Notes under the pieces: model-generated
Told to the model about the DNA's origin: nothing
Databases searched by the model: none
What the model saw: the letters and a program-made list of their open reading frames with translations, nothing else
Position numbers and translations under genes: made by a program
Part shown: positions 17,942 to 27,257 of the stretch, one piece after another
Layout: each line of letters opens with the position of its first letter
Numbering within the stretch: the first letter of the stretch is position 1
Assembly: GCA_030065055.1 (NCBI GenBank)
Contig: JASJDS010000046.1
Coordinates: 1 to 36,651, forward strand
Length of the DNA: 36,651 nucleotides
Direction of reading: 5' to 3'
Origin: Calothrix sp. MO_192.B10
GTDB lineage: Bacteria > Cyanobacteriota > Cyanobacteriia > Cyanobacteriales > Nostocaceae

Positions 17942-20900
17942 GTGAAGAGTATTTACTGGTTTGGGTTGCTGGGTATAGCTTCGTTTCAGGTATCTTTTAT
18001 AAATCCATGTTTTGCTCAAAGTAGTAATATCGTTCCTGACAATACCCTTGGGAATGAATCTTCCCAAGTTACTGAAAATTTTCAAGGATTACCTGTAGAA
18101 GTGATTAGGGGTGGAGCGCGACGAGGGATTAACTTGTTCCACAGTTTTCGGGAATTTAATGTCAGCGAGGGCAGAGGGGCGTATTTTTTCAGTCCCAATG
18201 CAGAAATACAGAATATTTTGGCGCGAGTGACTGGAAATAACCGTTCTGATATTTTGGGAACCCTAGGTACTTTTGGGAGTTCTCAGCCAAATTTATTTTT
18301 GATTAATCCCAATGGTATTGTTTTTGGTAAAAATGCCAGTTTGGATGTGCGTGGTTCGTTTGTAGGGAGTACAGCAGACAGTATCAAGTTTGCTGATGGG
18401 AATTTTTTCAGCGCAACTGATAACCAAGAGACACCATTATTAACAATTAGCGTGCCGGTTGGTTTACAATTTGGCTCAAATCCAGGAAAAATAACTGTAA
18501 GAGGTAATGGTCATAATTTAACTTACGATCCATCTACATTTGCCACAATTCGAGGTGATGTTCCAGCATTGCAAGTTCAATCAGGGAAAACTTTAGCCTT
18601 TGTTGGTGGTGATATTGCTTTAGAAGGTGGAAATCTCAAAGCTGAATCAGGAAGAATTGAATTAGGAAGTGTGGCTGAACCCGGCTTAGTTAGCATCAAT
18701 CAAAATAATTCTGGTTTGACTTTGGGATATTCAGGTATTGAAAATTTTGGTGATATCCAACTTTCCCAAAAAGCTTCAGTTGATGCAAGCGGAGAGAGGG
18801 GAGGTTCCATCCAAGTGCAAAGCAGGGGACTTTCTGTAAAAGATGGTTCGTCAATTTTATCTATTACCTCTGGAGCAAAACCAGGAGGAGATTTTACTGT
18901 TAATGCAACTGAGTCAGTAGAATTAATTGGAGAATCGGCAGATGGTAACTATGCTAGTAGTTTACTAACAGAATCTCAAGGTGCGGGTACTTCTGGAAAT
19001 TTGACAGTTAATACCGGAAAGTTAACCACTACAGATGGAGCATATGTATCAACTTATATTGCATCTTCAGGTAATGGTGGGAATCTGACTGTTAAGGCTT
19101 TTGATTCAGTGGAATTATCAGGTAGAGGTATATTTGAGAGTGGCTTATATACCGGAACTAGTTTTGGAAGTTCTGGGAATGCAGGAGAATTAAAAGTAGA
19201 AACTGGCAATTTAATTGTCAAAAATCGTGCAACTGTGTTTGGGAATTCTGCGGGATTGGGAAATGGTGGCGATGTTTTGATACAAGCATCTAATAGAGTT
19301 TTTGTCTCTAATGCAACCATTATCAGTGGTGCAAGGAGTGCATCTAGTGGCAATATTGATATCAATGCTGCTTCTGTATTTCTACTAGATGGTGCTCGAT
19401 TCCAAACCAGTACTCAGTCATCAACTGGAGGAAATGCGGGGAATGTGACGGTGAGTGCAAAAGATACTGTTTTCCTCGATTTTAGTGATATTTTAAGCAC
19501 GGTGCAAGCAGGGGGTATAAGTAAGGGTGGCAAGATTGATATCAATGCTGCAACCTTCTCCCTACGAGATGGTGCTCAAATACGAACTGATACTCAGCCA
19601 GGAGGTAAGGGAGATGCAGGTAATGTCAATGTGAAAGTAACAGGGGAAGTTGATATTGCTGGTGTGAGAAATGGATTTTCCAGTGGGATTATCAGCAGTG
19701 TGGATACAGGTACAGAAGGCAATGGAGGAAATATTATCATTGATGCTGGTTCCTTCAAGTTGCAAGATGGTGCTATAATTAGGGCCTCAACTTTTGGACA
19801 AGGGGATGCAGGGAATGTAACGATCACTGTCAAAGATGACATTTCCCTTGCAGATAATGCTTCCATCTTCAGTACAGTGGGAGCAGGGGGTGTAGGTAAG
19901 GGTGGCAATATTGGTATCAATGGTGCTTCCCTGACAATAGGAGATGGTGCTCAACTAGTAACTGTTACTCGTGGTGCATCTAATACCCAACCACCAGGTA
20001 GGGGGGATGCGGGTAATGTGAATGTGAAAGTTACGGGGGAAGTTAATATTGCTGGTGTGAGAAATGGGATTTTCAGCAGAGTGGAAACAGGTACACAAGG
20101 TAATGGAGGTAATATTACCATTGATGCTGGTTTCTTCAAGTTACGAGATGGCGCTAAAATTCAAAGCTCAACTTTTGGACAGGGGAATGCAGGGAATGTG
20201 ACGCTAGCTGCAAAAGATAACGTTTCCTTTGTAGGTAATGCTTCCATATTTAGCACAGTAGAAGCAGGGAGTGTAGGTAAAGGTGGAAATATTGATATCA
20301 ATGCTGCTTCCCTCTCTATACAAGATGGCGCTCAACTTACTTCCTCAACTAGTGGACAGGGGGATGCAGGGAATGTGACGGTGACTGTAAAAGATAGCAT
20401 TTTCCTTTCAGATAATGGCATCTTAACTACAGTCGAACCAGGGGGTGTGGGCAAGGGTGGTAATATTGATATCAATGCTGCTTCTCTCTTCCTACAAGAT
20501 GGCGCTCAACTAGTAACTGTTACTCGTAGTGCATCTGATACTCAACCAGCAGGTAGGGGGGATGCGGGTAATGTGAATGTGAAAGTTACAGGGGAAGTTG
20601 ATATTGCTGGGGAGAAAAATGGATTTTCCAGTTTGATTTTCAGCAGTGTGGAAACAGGTACAGAAGGCAATGGAGGAAATATTACCATTGATGCTGGTTC
20701 CTTCAAGTTACAAGATGGCACTCAACTTGCAACCTCAACTTTAGGACAGGGGAATGCAGGGAATGTGACGGTGAGTGCCAAAGATAACGTTTCCCTTGTA
20801 GGTAATGCTACCATCTTCAGTACAGTAGAAGCAGGGGGTATGGGTAAGGGTGGCAATATTGATATCAATGCTGCAAACCTCTCCCTACGAGATGGGGGTC

Positions 20901-22084
20901 AACTAGTAACTACTACTCGTGGTGCATCTGATGCTCAACCAGCAGGTAGGGGAAATGCAGGTAATGTCAGCGTGAAAGTCACAGGGGAAGTTGATATTAC
21001 TGGGGAGAAAAATGGATTTTCCAGTGGGATTTTAAGCAGAGTGGATACAGGCACAGAAGGCAATGGGGGAAATATTACTATTGATGCTGGTTCCTTCAAG
21101 TTACGAAATGGGGCTTTATTCGATGCACGTACTGAAAATAACAATAGGGGTGGCAATATTACGGTAAACGCTAATGTGTTTGAAACACTCAACGGTGGAC
21201 AATTCACCACCACTACCTCAAGCAATGGACGTGCAGGTAAAATTACAGTCAACGCTACTGACAAAGTAATTATTAGTGGTAACGACCCCAATTTCAATGA
21301 CCGAGTTGCTAATTTTCCCAACCGCGTCGCCAATATTGGTCCTAACAGTGGCTTTTTTGTCAGTTCCACAGGTTCTGGAATCACAGGCGATATCGAAATC
21401 AACTCCCCCAAAATTACCCTAGACAATCAAGGAAAACTCAACGCCGAATCTGCATCTGGTGACGGTGGTAACATCAACCTCACAGTCAGTGACTTACTCC
21501 TTATGCGTCGCGGTAGCCAAATCACCACCAATGCAGGTACAGAACAAAAAGGCGGCGATGGTGGCAATATTGGTATCAATTCAAAATTTATCGTCGCTAT
21601 ACCTAAAGAAAACAGCGACATCACCGCCAATGCTTTCACAGGTACTGGTGGAAACGTTGAAATTACCTCCCAAGGCATTTTTGGCATCGAACCTCGCACC
21701 CAGCAAACTGATAAAAGCGATATTACAGCCAGTTCGGAATTAGGAGTTCCGGGAAATATCAATCTGGCTACTCCAGACAATAGCAGTATCCAAAACAGCC
21801 TCGACGACTTACCCGACAATCAAATTGACACCAACGCCCTCATCGCTAATAGTTGCATTGCCCGCACAAGCAATCAAAATAGTACATTTTTGATCACGGG
21901 TAAAGGTGGTATTTCCATCCGTCCTGACGACGCACCACTTCCCAATTACTCCACGGGTTCGATTCGCTCTTTACCTACCTCAACTAGCCGCCGTCCCTGG
22001 AAAATAGGCGATCCGATTGTTGAGCCAACAGGGGTGTATAAATTGCCAAATGGAAAACTGATACTGAGTCGAGAGTGTAGTTAA
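17942..22084 (+). CDS. TpsA-type exoprotein 2, repeat-expanded
   Basis: A 1380-residue two-partner-secretion exoprotein. The signal peptide ends at CFA-QSS (about residue 25). The TPS domain (about 26-250) shows DNTLG, LFHSFREFN and LFLINPNGIVFG. From about residue 480 to 1060 a long array of VGKGGNIDINAASL, LQDGAQL and GNAGNVTV modules builds a beta-helix; a 131-residue block occurs several times. The C-terminal tail carries C1305 and C1379, the only cysteines I see after the signal peptide. The start is GTG with a strong GGGGAGGA site. Leader and signal peptide are nearly identical to those of tpsA3, while the rest differs. Confidence 0.88.
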   Translation: MKSIYWFGLLGIASFQVSFINPCFAQSSNIVPDNTLGNESSQVTENFQGLPVEVIRGGARRGINLFHSFREFNVSEGRGAYFFSPNAEIQNILARVTGNNRSDILGTLGTFGSSQPNLFLINPNGIVFGKNASLDVRGSFVGSTADSIKFADGNFFSATDNQETPLLTISVPVGLQFGSNPGKITVRGNGHNLTYDPSTFATIRGDVPALQVQSGKTLAFVGGDIALEGGNLKAESGRIELGSVAEPGLVSINQNNSGLTLGYSGIENFGDIQLSQKASVDASGERGGSIQVQSRGLSVKDGSSILSITSGAKPGGDFTVNATESVELIGESADGNYASSLLTESQGAGTSGNLTVNTGKLTTTDGAYVSTYIASSGNGGNLTVKAFDSVELSGRGIFESGLYTGTSFGSSGNAGELKVETGNLIVKNRATVFGNSAGLGNGGDVLIQASNRVFVSNATIISGARSASSGNIDINAASVFLLDGARFQTSTQSSTGGNAGNVTVSAKDTVFLDFSDILSTVQAGGISKGGKIDINAATFSLRDGAQIRTDTQPGGKGDAGNVNVKVTGEVDIAGVRNGFSSGIISSVDTGTEGNGGNIIIDAGSFKLQDGAIIRASTFGQGDAGNVTITVKDDISLADNASIFSTVGAGGVGKGGNIGINGASLTIGDGAQLVTVTRGASNTQPPGRGDAGNVNVKVTGEVNIAGVRNGIFSRVETGTQGNGGNITIDAGFFKLRDGAKIQSSTFGQGNAGNVTLAAKDNVSFVGNASIFSTVEAGSVGKGGNIDINAASLSIQDGAQLTSSTSGQGDAGNVTVTVKDSIFLSDNGILTTVEPGGVGKGGNIDINAASLFLQDGAQLVTVTRSASDTQPAGRGDAGNVNVKVTGEVDIAGEKNGFSSLIFSSVETGTEGNGGNITIDAGSFKLQDGTQLATSTLGQGNAGNVTVSAKDNVSLVGNATIFSTVEAGGMGKGGNIDINAANLSLRDGGQLVTTTRGASDAQPAGRGNAGNVSVKVTGEVDITGEKNGFSSGILSRVDTGTEGNGGNITIDAGSFKLRNGALFDARTENNNRGGNITVNANVFETLNGGQFTTTTSSNGRAGKITVNATDKVIISGNDPNFNDRVANFPNRVANIGPNSGFFVSSTGSGITGDIEINSPKITLDNQGKLNAESASGDGGNINLTVSDLLLMRRGSQITTNAGTEQKGGDGGNIGINSKFIVAIPKENSDITANAFTGTGGNVEITSQGIFGIEPRTQQTDKSDITASSELGVPGNINLATPDNSSIQNSLDDLPDNQIDTNALIANSCIARTSNQNSTFLITGKGGISIRPDDAPLPNYSTGSIRSLPTSTSRRPWKIGDPIVEPTGVYKLPNGKLILSRECS
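19631..21110 (+). repeat. Internal long repeats in tpsA2 (393-bp unit)
   Basis: The landmark GTGAAAGT followed by the GEVDIAG codons recurs at 19631, 20024, 20579 and 20972. Spacing is 393, 555 and 393 bp, that is 131, 185 and 131 codons. The middle unit has one extra 54-codon submodule. All spacings are multiples of three, so unit gain or loss keeps the frame. Confidence 0.85.
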
Positions 22085-22108
22085 GTACGTTTATTCGAGA
22101 AAATATGA

Positions 22109-22168
22109 GATTGCAGATTTATGCCATTATCTTGTCTAATAATTGCCACTGAATTGGCACAAATGGTA
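22109..22168 (+). promoter_or_regulatory. ATTTA-spaced dyad upstream of the double-glycine peptide
   Basis: GATTGCA-GATTTA-TGCCATT (22109-22128) is followed by TTGGCACAAATGGTAG (22154 on). Nearly the same pair occurs at 27457-27517 in the other post-tpsA flank, so the region is either a duplicated 3' flank or a promoter region shared by both loci. Confidence 0.4.
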
Positions 22169-22270
22169 GCTGAGTCTCAGGATTAATTATTTTATTGTTT
22201 AAATACAGGCAGTTATTAAGGGAGCATCCCAATTTTTATGCAATACCTTGGAAGTTTTATGAATTTAGGC

Positions 22271-22394
22271 GTAGGTTGGGGAGCCACTCCGTTGCGGAGG
22301 TTTCCTCCGTTGTAGGAAGTGGCGTTTGAGGAACGAAACCCAACACCCGAAGAAATTGGTATTGTTGGGTTTCACTCCGTTCCACCCAACCTAC
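22271..22394. repeat. MITE-like repeat with GTAGGTTGGG/CCCAACCTAC ends
   Basis: 124 bp with perfect 10-bp inverted ends. The inside is GC-rich and self-complementary (GGAACGAAACCCAACA motifs), a very common cyanobacterial dispersed repeat. It separates the upstream dyad at 22109 from the peptide gene at 22450. The remainder of 22085-22449 holds no gene. Confidence 0.75.
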
Positions 22395-22449
22395 ATTAAT
22401 TTTTCTTTGTTATCCTTTCTAAATAATCGAATTGATGGAGTAATTAAGC

Positions 22450-22680
22450 ATGAATAAGAAGGAATTAAAACCTCTGTTTTCGGAAATTTCTACTCAAGAA
22501 TCTGCTGCCATTAATGGCGGTAATAATAGCATTAGCTATGGTTTGTCGCCTGAAGCGATCACTAAATTACGGTCTGTTTTGAAGATAGGAAGAGTGATTA
22601 TTCGACCTATTATACCCGTGCAACCTCCAGACTGGAGATTTAATCGGTTGTTTCGCTATCTTCTTGCTAATAAAAAATAG
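22450..22680 (+). CDS. Candidate double-glycine leader peptide precursor
   Basis: A 76-residue peptide. Its first 24 residues read as a double-glycine leader: SEISTQESAAINGG, with I at -12, E at -8, I at -4 and GG at -2/-1 relative to the cleavage point. Such leaders direct export and cleavage by C39-peptidase ABC transporters. The predicted core (about 52 residues) is basic, with Arg/Lys and Ile-rich stretches such as GRVIIRPIIPV, and contains no cysteine, so lanthionine or disulfide bridges are unlikely. RBS TGGAG is well placed. No transporter or modifying enzyme is adjacent, although a decayed HlyD adaptor lies 5 kb downstream. A terminator follows at 22715. Confidence 0.65.
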   Translation: MNKKELKPLFSEISTQESAAINGGNNSISYGLSPEAITKLRSVLKIGRVIIRPIIPVQPPDWRFNRLFRYLLANKK

Positions 22681-22714
22681 ATAGCTACAGAAATAAGGAG
22701 GAGAGATTGTGGCA

Positions 22715-22744
22715 AGGGCATCTTTTAAACAGATGCCTTTTCTT
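22715..22744 (+). terminator. Rho-independent terminator after the peptide gene
   Basis: Stem GGCATCT/AGATGCC (22717-22723, 22731-22737) with a 7-base loop is followed by TTTTCTT. It lies 34 bp after the peptide stop codon. A strong AAGGAGG sequence and a GTG (22709) overlap it, encoding only about 16 codons. Confidence 0.7.
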
Positions 22745-22795
22745 AAAACAACTAGGTAAATATCTAATAATCAGGATAATCAGGATAAGTTAACC

Positions 22796-22927
22796 ATGAA
22801 TACTATCGAATTAAATCAAAATAATTCCCACACTAACGAAGCTGAAAATATAGAAGGCTACGCGCTACGGGGATTGAGCTTCAGGGGCGGGGAAGGAAAA
22901 TCTATGCAAACTACAAAGAAGCATTAA
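22796..22927 (+). CDS. Possible 43-residue peptide
   Basis: ATG 22796 opens a short frame (MNTIELNQNNSHTNEAENIE at the N-terminus). After about 20 residues the sequence changes character to a G/R-rich stretch, as if an original short gene had been interrupted by repeat sequence. It overlaps the end of the Uma2 gene on the other strand by 17 bp. No recognised family and no clear ribosome-binding site; it could be a remnant of a second precursor peptide. Confidence 0.25.
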   Translation: MNTIELNQNNSHTNEAENIEGYALRGLSFRGGEGKSMQTTKKH

Positions 22928-23534
22928 AAACTTGTTGTGCAGTCAAATTTAGTTGGGGAAAGGTTGGAGAAATAATTAAATTCTCGCCTCTAAATAAAGT
23001 TTTTACATATTCTCCTTCAACAAGTTCGCATACAAAAATAGCTGGTTGTTTTGGATTACCAATAAACTCCCGTCCTCCCAAGCCAGCATAGTCTACTATC
23101 CAATATTCAGGAATACCCATTTCCTCATAATCTGCATATTTTAAATGATAATCATCTCGCCAATTTGTAGAAACAACTTCAACAATTAATTTAACCGAAC
23201 TGGCATTTTCAATTATTGATTCACTTTCCCAGCGTGGTTCCCTGGTGATAGTTTCTTGATTTAAAACAATGATGTCAGGTTCGTAACCAGATTTTTCACT
23301 ACTTGGCTTAACAATAGCTTCTCTGGGAATAGTCCAAATACCCCGTTTTCCTATTTGAATAATATTTAAAATTAGTTCTTCTACTAGAAAACCTGCTACA
23401 TTCCCGTGTTTACCCCTGGGTTTCGGCATTTCAACAATTACCCCATTATGCAGTTCGTAGCGTACATTAGAATTATCGGGATACCAGGCGATAAATTCGT
23501 CAAACGTAACTAATTTTGATGGTGCTTGGGTCAT
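22911..23534 (-). CDS. Uma2 family endonuclease-like protein (DUF820)
   Basis: A 207-residue cytoplasmic protein of the Uma2/DUF820 family, predicted PD-(D/E)XK nuclease fold and very abundant in cyanobacteria. Visible markers are FDEFIAWYPDNSNVRYELHNG near the N-terminus, GYEPDIIVL (about 98-106), LIVEVVSTNWRDDYHLKYADY (about 125-145) and the MGIPEYWIVD signature. The acidic D of EPD and the E of VEV fit the active site. Many family members are tied to mobile or repeat-rich regions, but no substrate is known. It is encoded opposite to its neighbours and looks intact. Confidence 0.85.
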   Translation of the reverse strand: MTQAPSKLVTFDEFIAWYPDNSNVRYELHNGVIVEMPKPRGKHGNVAGFLVEELILNIIQIGKRGIWTIPREAIVKPSSEKSGYEPDIIVLNQETITREPRWESESIIENASSVKLIVEVVSTNWRDDYHLKYADYEEMGIPEYWIVDYAGLGGREFIGNPKQPAIFVCELVEGEYVKTLFRGENLIISPTFPQLNLTAQQVFNASL

Positions 23535-23790
23535 TCAATTTTAGATTTTAGATTTTGGATTTTAGATTAATCAATGTGGTTTTTTACTTTCTCGAAGTCT
23601 CCACTTTCTGAAAGGGTTATGTCAATTATATAATATTGGGCTGCTCATTTATATATTGGCGATCGCTCAAAATTCTCCTGACTTGTAAGTTGATTCGAGT
23701 CTAGGCTATGGAAATAAATATATCAACGAAACTGTACTTGAAATTCATGAACCCGAATTCTACCATGCATCTAAGTTAAGGATTTTTTCT

Positions 23791-23909
23791 GCGATCGCTC
23801 TCTGGGTTATGTCACATTTATGACAAAATACTTCTTGGGAGCGATATGCTACGACAAGCCCTTGCTATTAATATTAGTATGATTTCCAGGTATAGGAGAG
23901 GACATTGGT
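23791..23909 (+). promoter_or_regulatory. Leader/promoter of tpsA3, copy of the tpsA2 leader
   Basis: It has strong similarity to 17828-17941 including HIP1, the block ACAAAATACTTCTTGGGAG, the TATGAT box and GGAGAGGACATTGG before the GTG start. Here the dyad is perfect: TGTCA-CATTTA-TGACA at 23810-23825. The rest of 23535-23790 is AT-rich without a gene. Confidence 0.5.
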
Positions 23910-26900
23910 GTGAAGAGTATTTACTGGTTTGGGTTGCTGGGTGTAGTTTCGTTTCAGGTATTTTCTATCAATCCATGTTTTGCTCAAAGTAGTAATATCG
24001 CCCCCGATAATACCCTTGGGGCGGAACCTTCCAGAGCTGTACCTCTGGATAATGGTGGTTTTCCCGTTGATGTGATTGATGGTGGTGCTATTCGTGGTGC
24101 AAATTTATTTCACAGTTTTGCAGAATTTAATGTTGCTGAGTTACGAGGAGTTTACTTCTTTAATCCTAGTAATGATATTCAAAATATCTTAGCGCGTGTC
24201 ACGGGGAATAATCGCTCGGAAATTTTGGGAACTTTGGGAATTTTCAATAATGCTGGTGTTACATCTAGTCCCAATTTGTTTTTAATTAATCCCAATGGAA
24301 TTTTATTTGGAGAAAATGCAAGTTTGGATTTGGGTGGTTCGTTTGTAGCAACAACTGCGAATGGAATCAATTTGGGAGAAACGGGATTTTTTAGCGCAAG
24401 TGAACCAACAAGGAGTAATTTACTTGCGGTGAATCCATCTGCACTATTTTTTAATGCTGTTAACAATCAAGCACAAATAGTTAACCGTTCCAGAGCAAGA
24501 AATTCGGTACTAGGAGTTTTTCTCAATGGTGATGCTAACCGCTCGATTAGTGGTTTGCAAGTGTTGGATGGTAAGAGTTTGTTGTTAGTTGGTGGTAATG
24601 TCAGTTTAGAGGACGGACAAACACTAGCACCTTCAGGAAGAGTTGAATTAGGTAGTATTGCTGGAATAGGTTCCGTTAGTTTCAATCAAACTGAGAAAGG
24701 CTTGGCTCTAGGATATGAAAATGTAAATAATTTTGGTGACATCAAATTATCAAGATTTGCCTTTGTTAATGCAAGTGGTGAAAGTGGTGGTAATATTCAA
24801 ATCCAAGGCAAGCAATTGCTCTTAGATTTTGGTTCTATAATTGCTACTGGTGCTAATCTTCCTAATGATGGAGGCGAAATTTATATTCGTACAACCGATT
24901 CGGTAGTAGTAGATGATTCAACGATTGGTTCTATTTCGGCTGAGGCTGATGGTAGTATTGGTAATGTAAATATCGAAACTAAAAAACTTGATGTTATAGG
25001 CGGAATATTACCTTCTGGTGGTTTCATTTCAACTATAACTCTTGGAGAGAGGAGAGCTGGAGATATAAATATTAAAGCAGAGACTGTTAGCCTGAGAAAC
25101 GGTGGAGAAATTTCAGCTTCTACTAATGCTAGAGGAAATGCAGGTAATATCACAATTAATGCTTCTGAATCGGTAGAAGTTATCGGAAGTAATAAGAATG
25201 ATTTTAGTCTGTTTGAAGAAGTACTAGGAACAATTCCAGATACTTTTTTAAGTAAAATAGCTAGTCAGGTAAATAGAAATGCTACTGGAAAAGGCGGAGA
25301 TTTATTAATAAATACAAAACGCTTAACTGTTAAAGACGGGGGGCAAATACAAGCAGGTACATTCAGTAGATTTAGTACAGGAAAAGGTGGGACTCTGACT
25401 GTGAACGCTTCTGAATCTGTAGAAATTAGCGGAACAAACGGTAGTGGAAGTCCCAGTGGTTTATTTACTGCTACTAATGGAGGTACAGACGCTAATGACT
25501 TAACAATTAATACAGGAAAACTAAGTATTTTGAATGGAGGAACAGCGTCAGCATCAACTTCTGGATTATGGGGTGAAGGAAAAGGCGGAAATTTGATTAT
25601 CAATGCAACAGATTCCGTGGAAGTCAATGGCTTTTTAAAAGAAGATGAAGATAGTACATTTTTTAGTAGTATAGTTGCAGAAACTGGTAGATTATTAAGT
25701 ACCACTACAGGAATAAATCCAGCACCTGGCGGAAGTTTGACCATTAACACCCAAAAATTGAAGATGAATGATGGAGGTAGAGTTTCAACTGCTACTTATG
25801 GTTTAGCAGGACAAGCGGGTAATTTAACTGTAAATGCAACACAGTCTATAGATGTTTTAGGGAATCGCAGTCGCTTGACTGCAAGAACAAATGGCACGGG
25901 AGATGCTGGAAATTTAAAAATTCGTACTCAGAAGTTAACGCTCCGAGAAGGAGCCGAAGTTTCTACTAGTACAACTCGACAAAACAACGCTTTACGTATT
26001 AGAAATGGAGGCAAAGGTGGGACTTTAAATATTGATGCAACAGAATCTATAGAAGTGAGTGGGCTTGATACTGGTATTGTTAGTTTTTCCTTACTTTCCA
26101 CAGGGGATGCCGGGAAAATTAAGCTCAATACTAGCAAATTATTAATTCTTGATGGAGCTACTGTATCTACTTCTTCTATCGGTAGAGGAAAAGGTGGAGA
26201 TTTGGAAATTAATGCTTCTGATTTTATCGAAATTAGTGGCAGTCCTATTGCTTTTATAGACAACTTCCCTTTTGCGAGGGAATTCGGAATAGAGCAGACT
26301 AATCGTCAAAGTAGTTTATCTGCTTTAACTATCAGTCCTAAAGATGCGGGAAATATAAATATTAATACTGGGCAGTTATTTGTTAGAGATGGGGGAGAAA
26401 TAATAGCAAATACCCTGGGAGCAGGAAAAGGTGGAGATGTACGCATTCAAGTTGATTCTGCATTTTTAGAAAATAATGCCAGTATTAGTAGTAATAGTGG
26501 AAGTGAGCAAAGCAATCCACAGACAAAATTTGGTAATGCAGGTGATATTTTCATTGATGTCCGGAATAATTTACGAGCAAACAACAGTACAATTTCCACA
26601 ACTGCTACTACATCCTCTGGTGGCATAATCAATATTACCGCCAAAGGTATCCGTCTGTTCGGCGACAGCGATATCCGTACCAACGTCTTCAGTGGCAAGG
26701 GTGGAGGTGGCAACATTACCCTCACAGCCAATACTATTACTGCCCTTGGTGACAGTGATATTCTTTCTTTTGCCCGCGACGGAAAAGGTGGCGACATTAC
26801 CTTTAATACCGCAGGTTTTTTTAGCAGCTCTTTGTTCCGTTCTACTCCTCCAACCACAGATACAAATGCTTTAGCTGCACTCGATGGTAATAACCGCGTC

Positions 26901-27257
26901 GATGTCAACGCTTCCGGTGCAGTCAGTGGAGCCATTACAGGAGTACCAAACATTACATTTATTGAAGAGAGCTTGACAGAATTACCCAACAATCAAATCG
27001 ACCCCAACGTCCTCATCGCTAATAGTTGCATTGCTCGTACTGGCAATCAAAATAGTACCTTTTTTATCACGGGTAAAGGTGGTATTCCCATCCGTCCTGA
27101 CGACGCACCGCTTTCCAATTACTCTACGGGTTCGATTCGCCCTTTACCCCCTGTAACTAGTCGCCGTCCCTGGAAAATAGGCGATCCGATTGTTGAGCCG
27201 ACGGGGGTGTATAAATTACCAAATGGGAAGCTAATACTGAGTCGAGAGTGTAGTTAA
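23910..27257 (+). CDS. TpsA-type exoprotein 3
   Basis: An 1115-residue two-partner-secretion exoprotein. The signal peptide (cleavage at CFA-QSS) is nearly identical to that of tpsA2. The TPS domain (about 26-250) contains DNTLGAE, LFHSFAEFN and LFLINPNGILFG. The central beta-helix is built of GKGGDLLINT, LTVKDGGQI and SVEISG modules different from those of tpsA2. The C-terminal 190 residues, by contrast, closely match tpsA1 (GGDITFNTAGFFS, TPPTTD, VSGAITGVPNITFIEESLT). The tail holds C1040 and C1114. The start is GTG with a GGAGAGGA site. The last base of its stop codon is also the first base of a MITE-like repeat. Confidence 0.88.
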   Translation: MKSIYWFGLLGVVSFQVFSINPCFAQSSNIAPDNTLGAEPSRAVPLDNGGFPVDVIDGGAIRGANLFHSFAEFNVAELRGVYFFNPSNDIQNILARVTGNNRSEILGTLGIFNNAGVTSSPNLFLINPNGILFGENASLDLGGSFVATTANGINLGETGFFSASEPTRSNLLAVNPSALFFNAVNNQAQIVNRSRARNSVLGVFLNGDANRSISGLQVLDGKSLLLVGGNVSLEDGQTLAPSGRVELGSIAGIGSVSFNQTEKGLALGYENVNNFGDIKLSRFAFVNASGESGGNIQIQGKQLLLDFGSIIATGANLPNDGGEIYIRTTDSVVVDDSTIGSISAEADGSIGNVNIETKKLDVIGGILPSGGFISTITLGERRAGDINIKAETVSLRNGGEISASTNARGNAGNITINASESVEVIGSNKNDFSLFEEVLGTIPDTFLSKIASQVNRNATGKGGDLLINTKRLTVKDGGQIQAGTFSRFSTGKGGTLTVNASESVEISGTNGSGSPSGLFTATNGGTDANDLTINTGKLSILNGGTASASTSGLWGEGKGGNLIINATDSVEVNGFLKEDEDSTFFSSIVAETGRLLSTTTGINPAPGGSLTINTQKLKMNDGGRVSTATYGLAGQAGNLTVNATQSIDVLGNRSRLTARTNGTGDAGNLKIRTQKLTLREGAEVSTSTTRQNNALRIRNGGKGGTLNIDATESIEVSGLDTGIVSFSLLSTGDAGKIKLNTSKLLILDGATVSTSSIGRGKGGDLEINASDFIEISGSPIAFIDNFPFAREFGIEQTNRQSSLSALTISPKDAGNININTGQLFVRDGGEIIANTLGAGKGGDVRIQVDSAFLENNASISSNSGSEQSNPQTKFGNAGDIFIDVRNNLRANNSTISTTATTSSGGIINITAKGIRLFGDSDIRTNVFSGKGGGGNITLTANTITALGDSDILSFARDGKGGDITFNTAGFFSSSLFRSTPPTTDTNALAALDGNNRVDVNASGAVSGAITGVPNITFIEESLTELPNNQIDPNVLIANSCIARTGNQNSTFFITGKGGIPIRPDDAPLSNYSTGSIRPLPPVTSRRPWKIGDPIVEPTGVYKLPNGKLILSRECS

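Noticed and set aside
19400-21110. Regular repeats that might suggest a CRISPR array
   Set aside because: Units are 393 bp, in frame and coding, with no short conserved repeat plus unique spacers.
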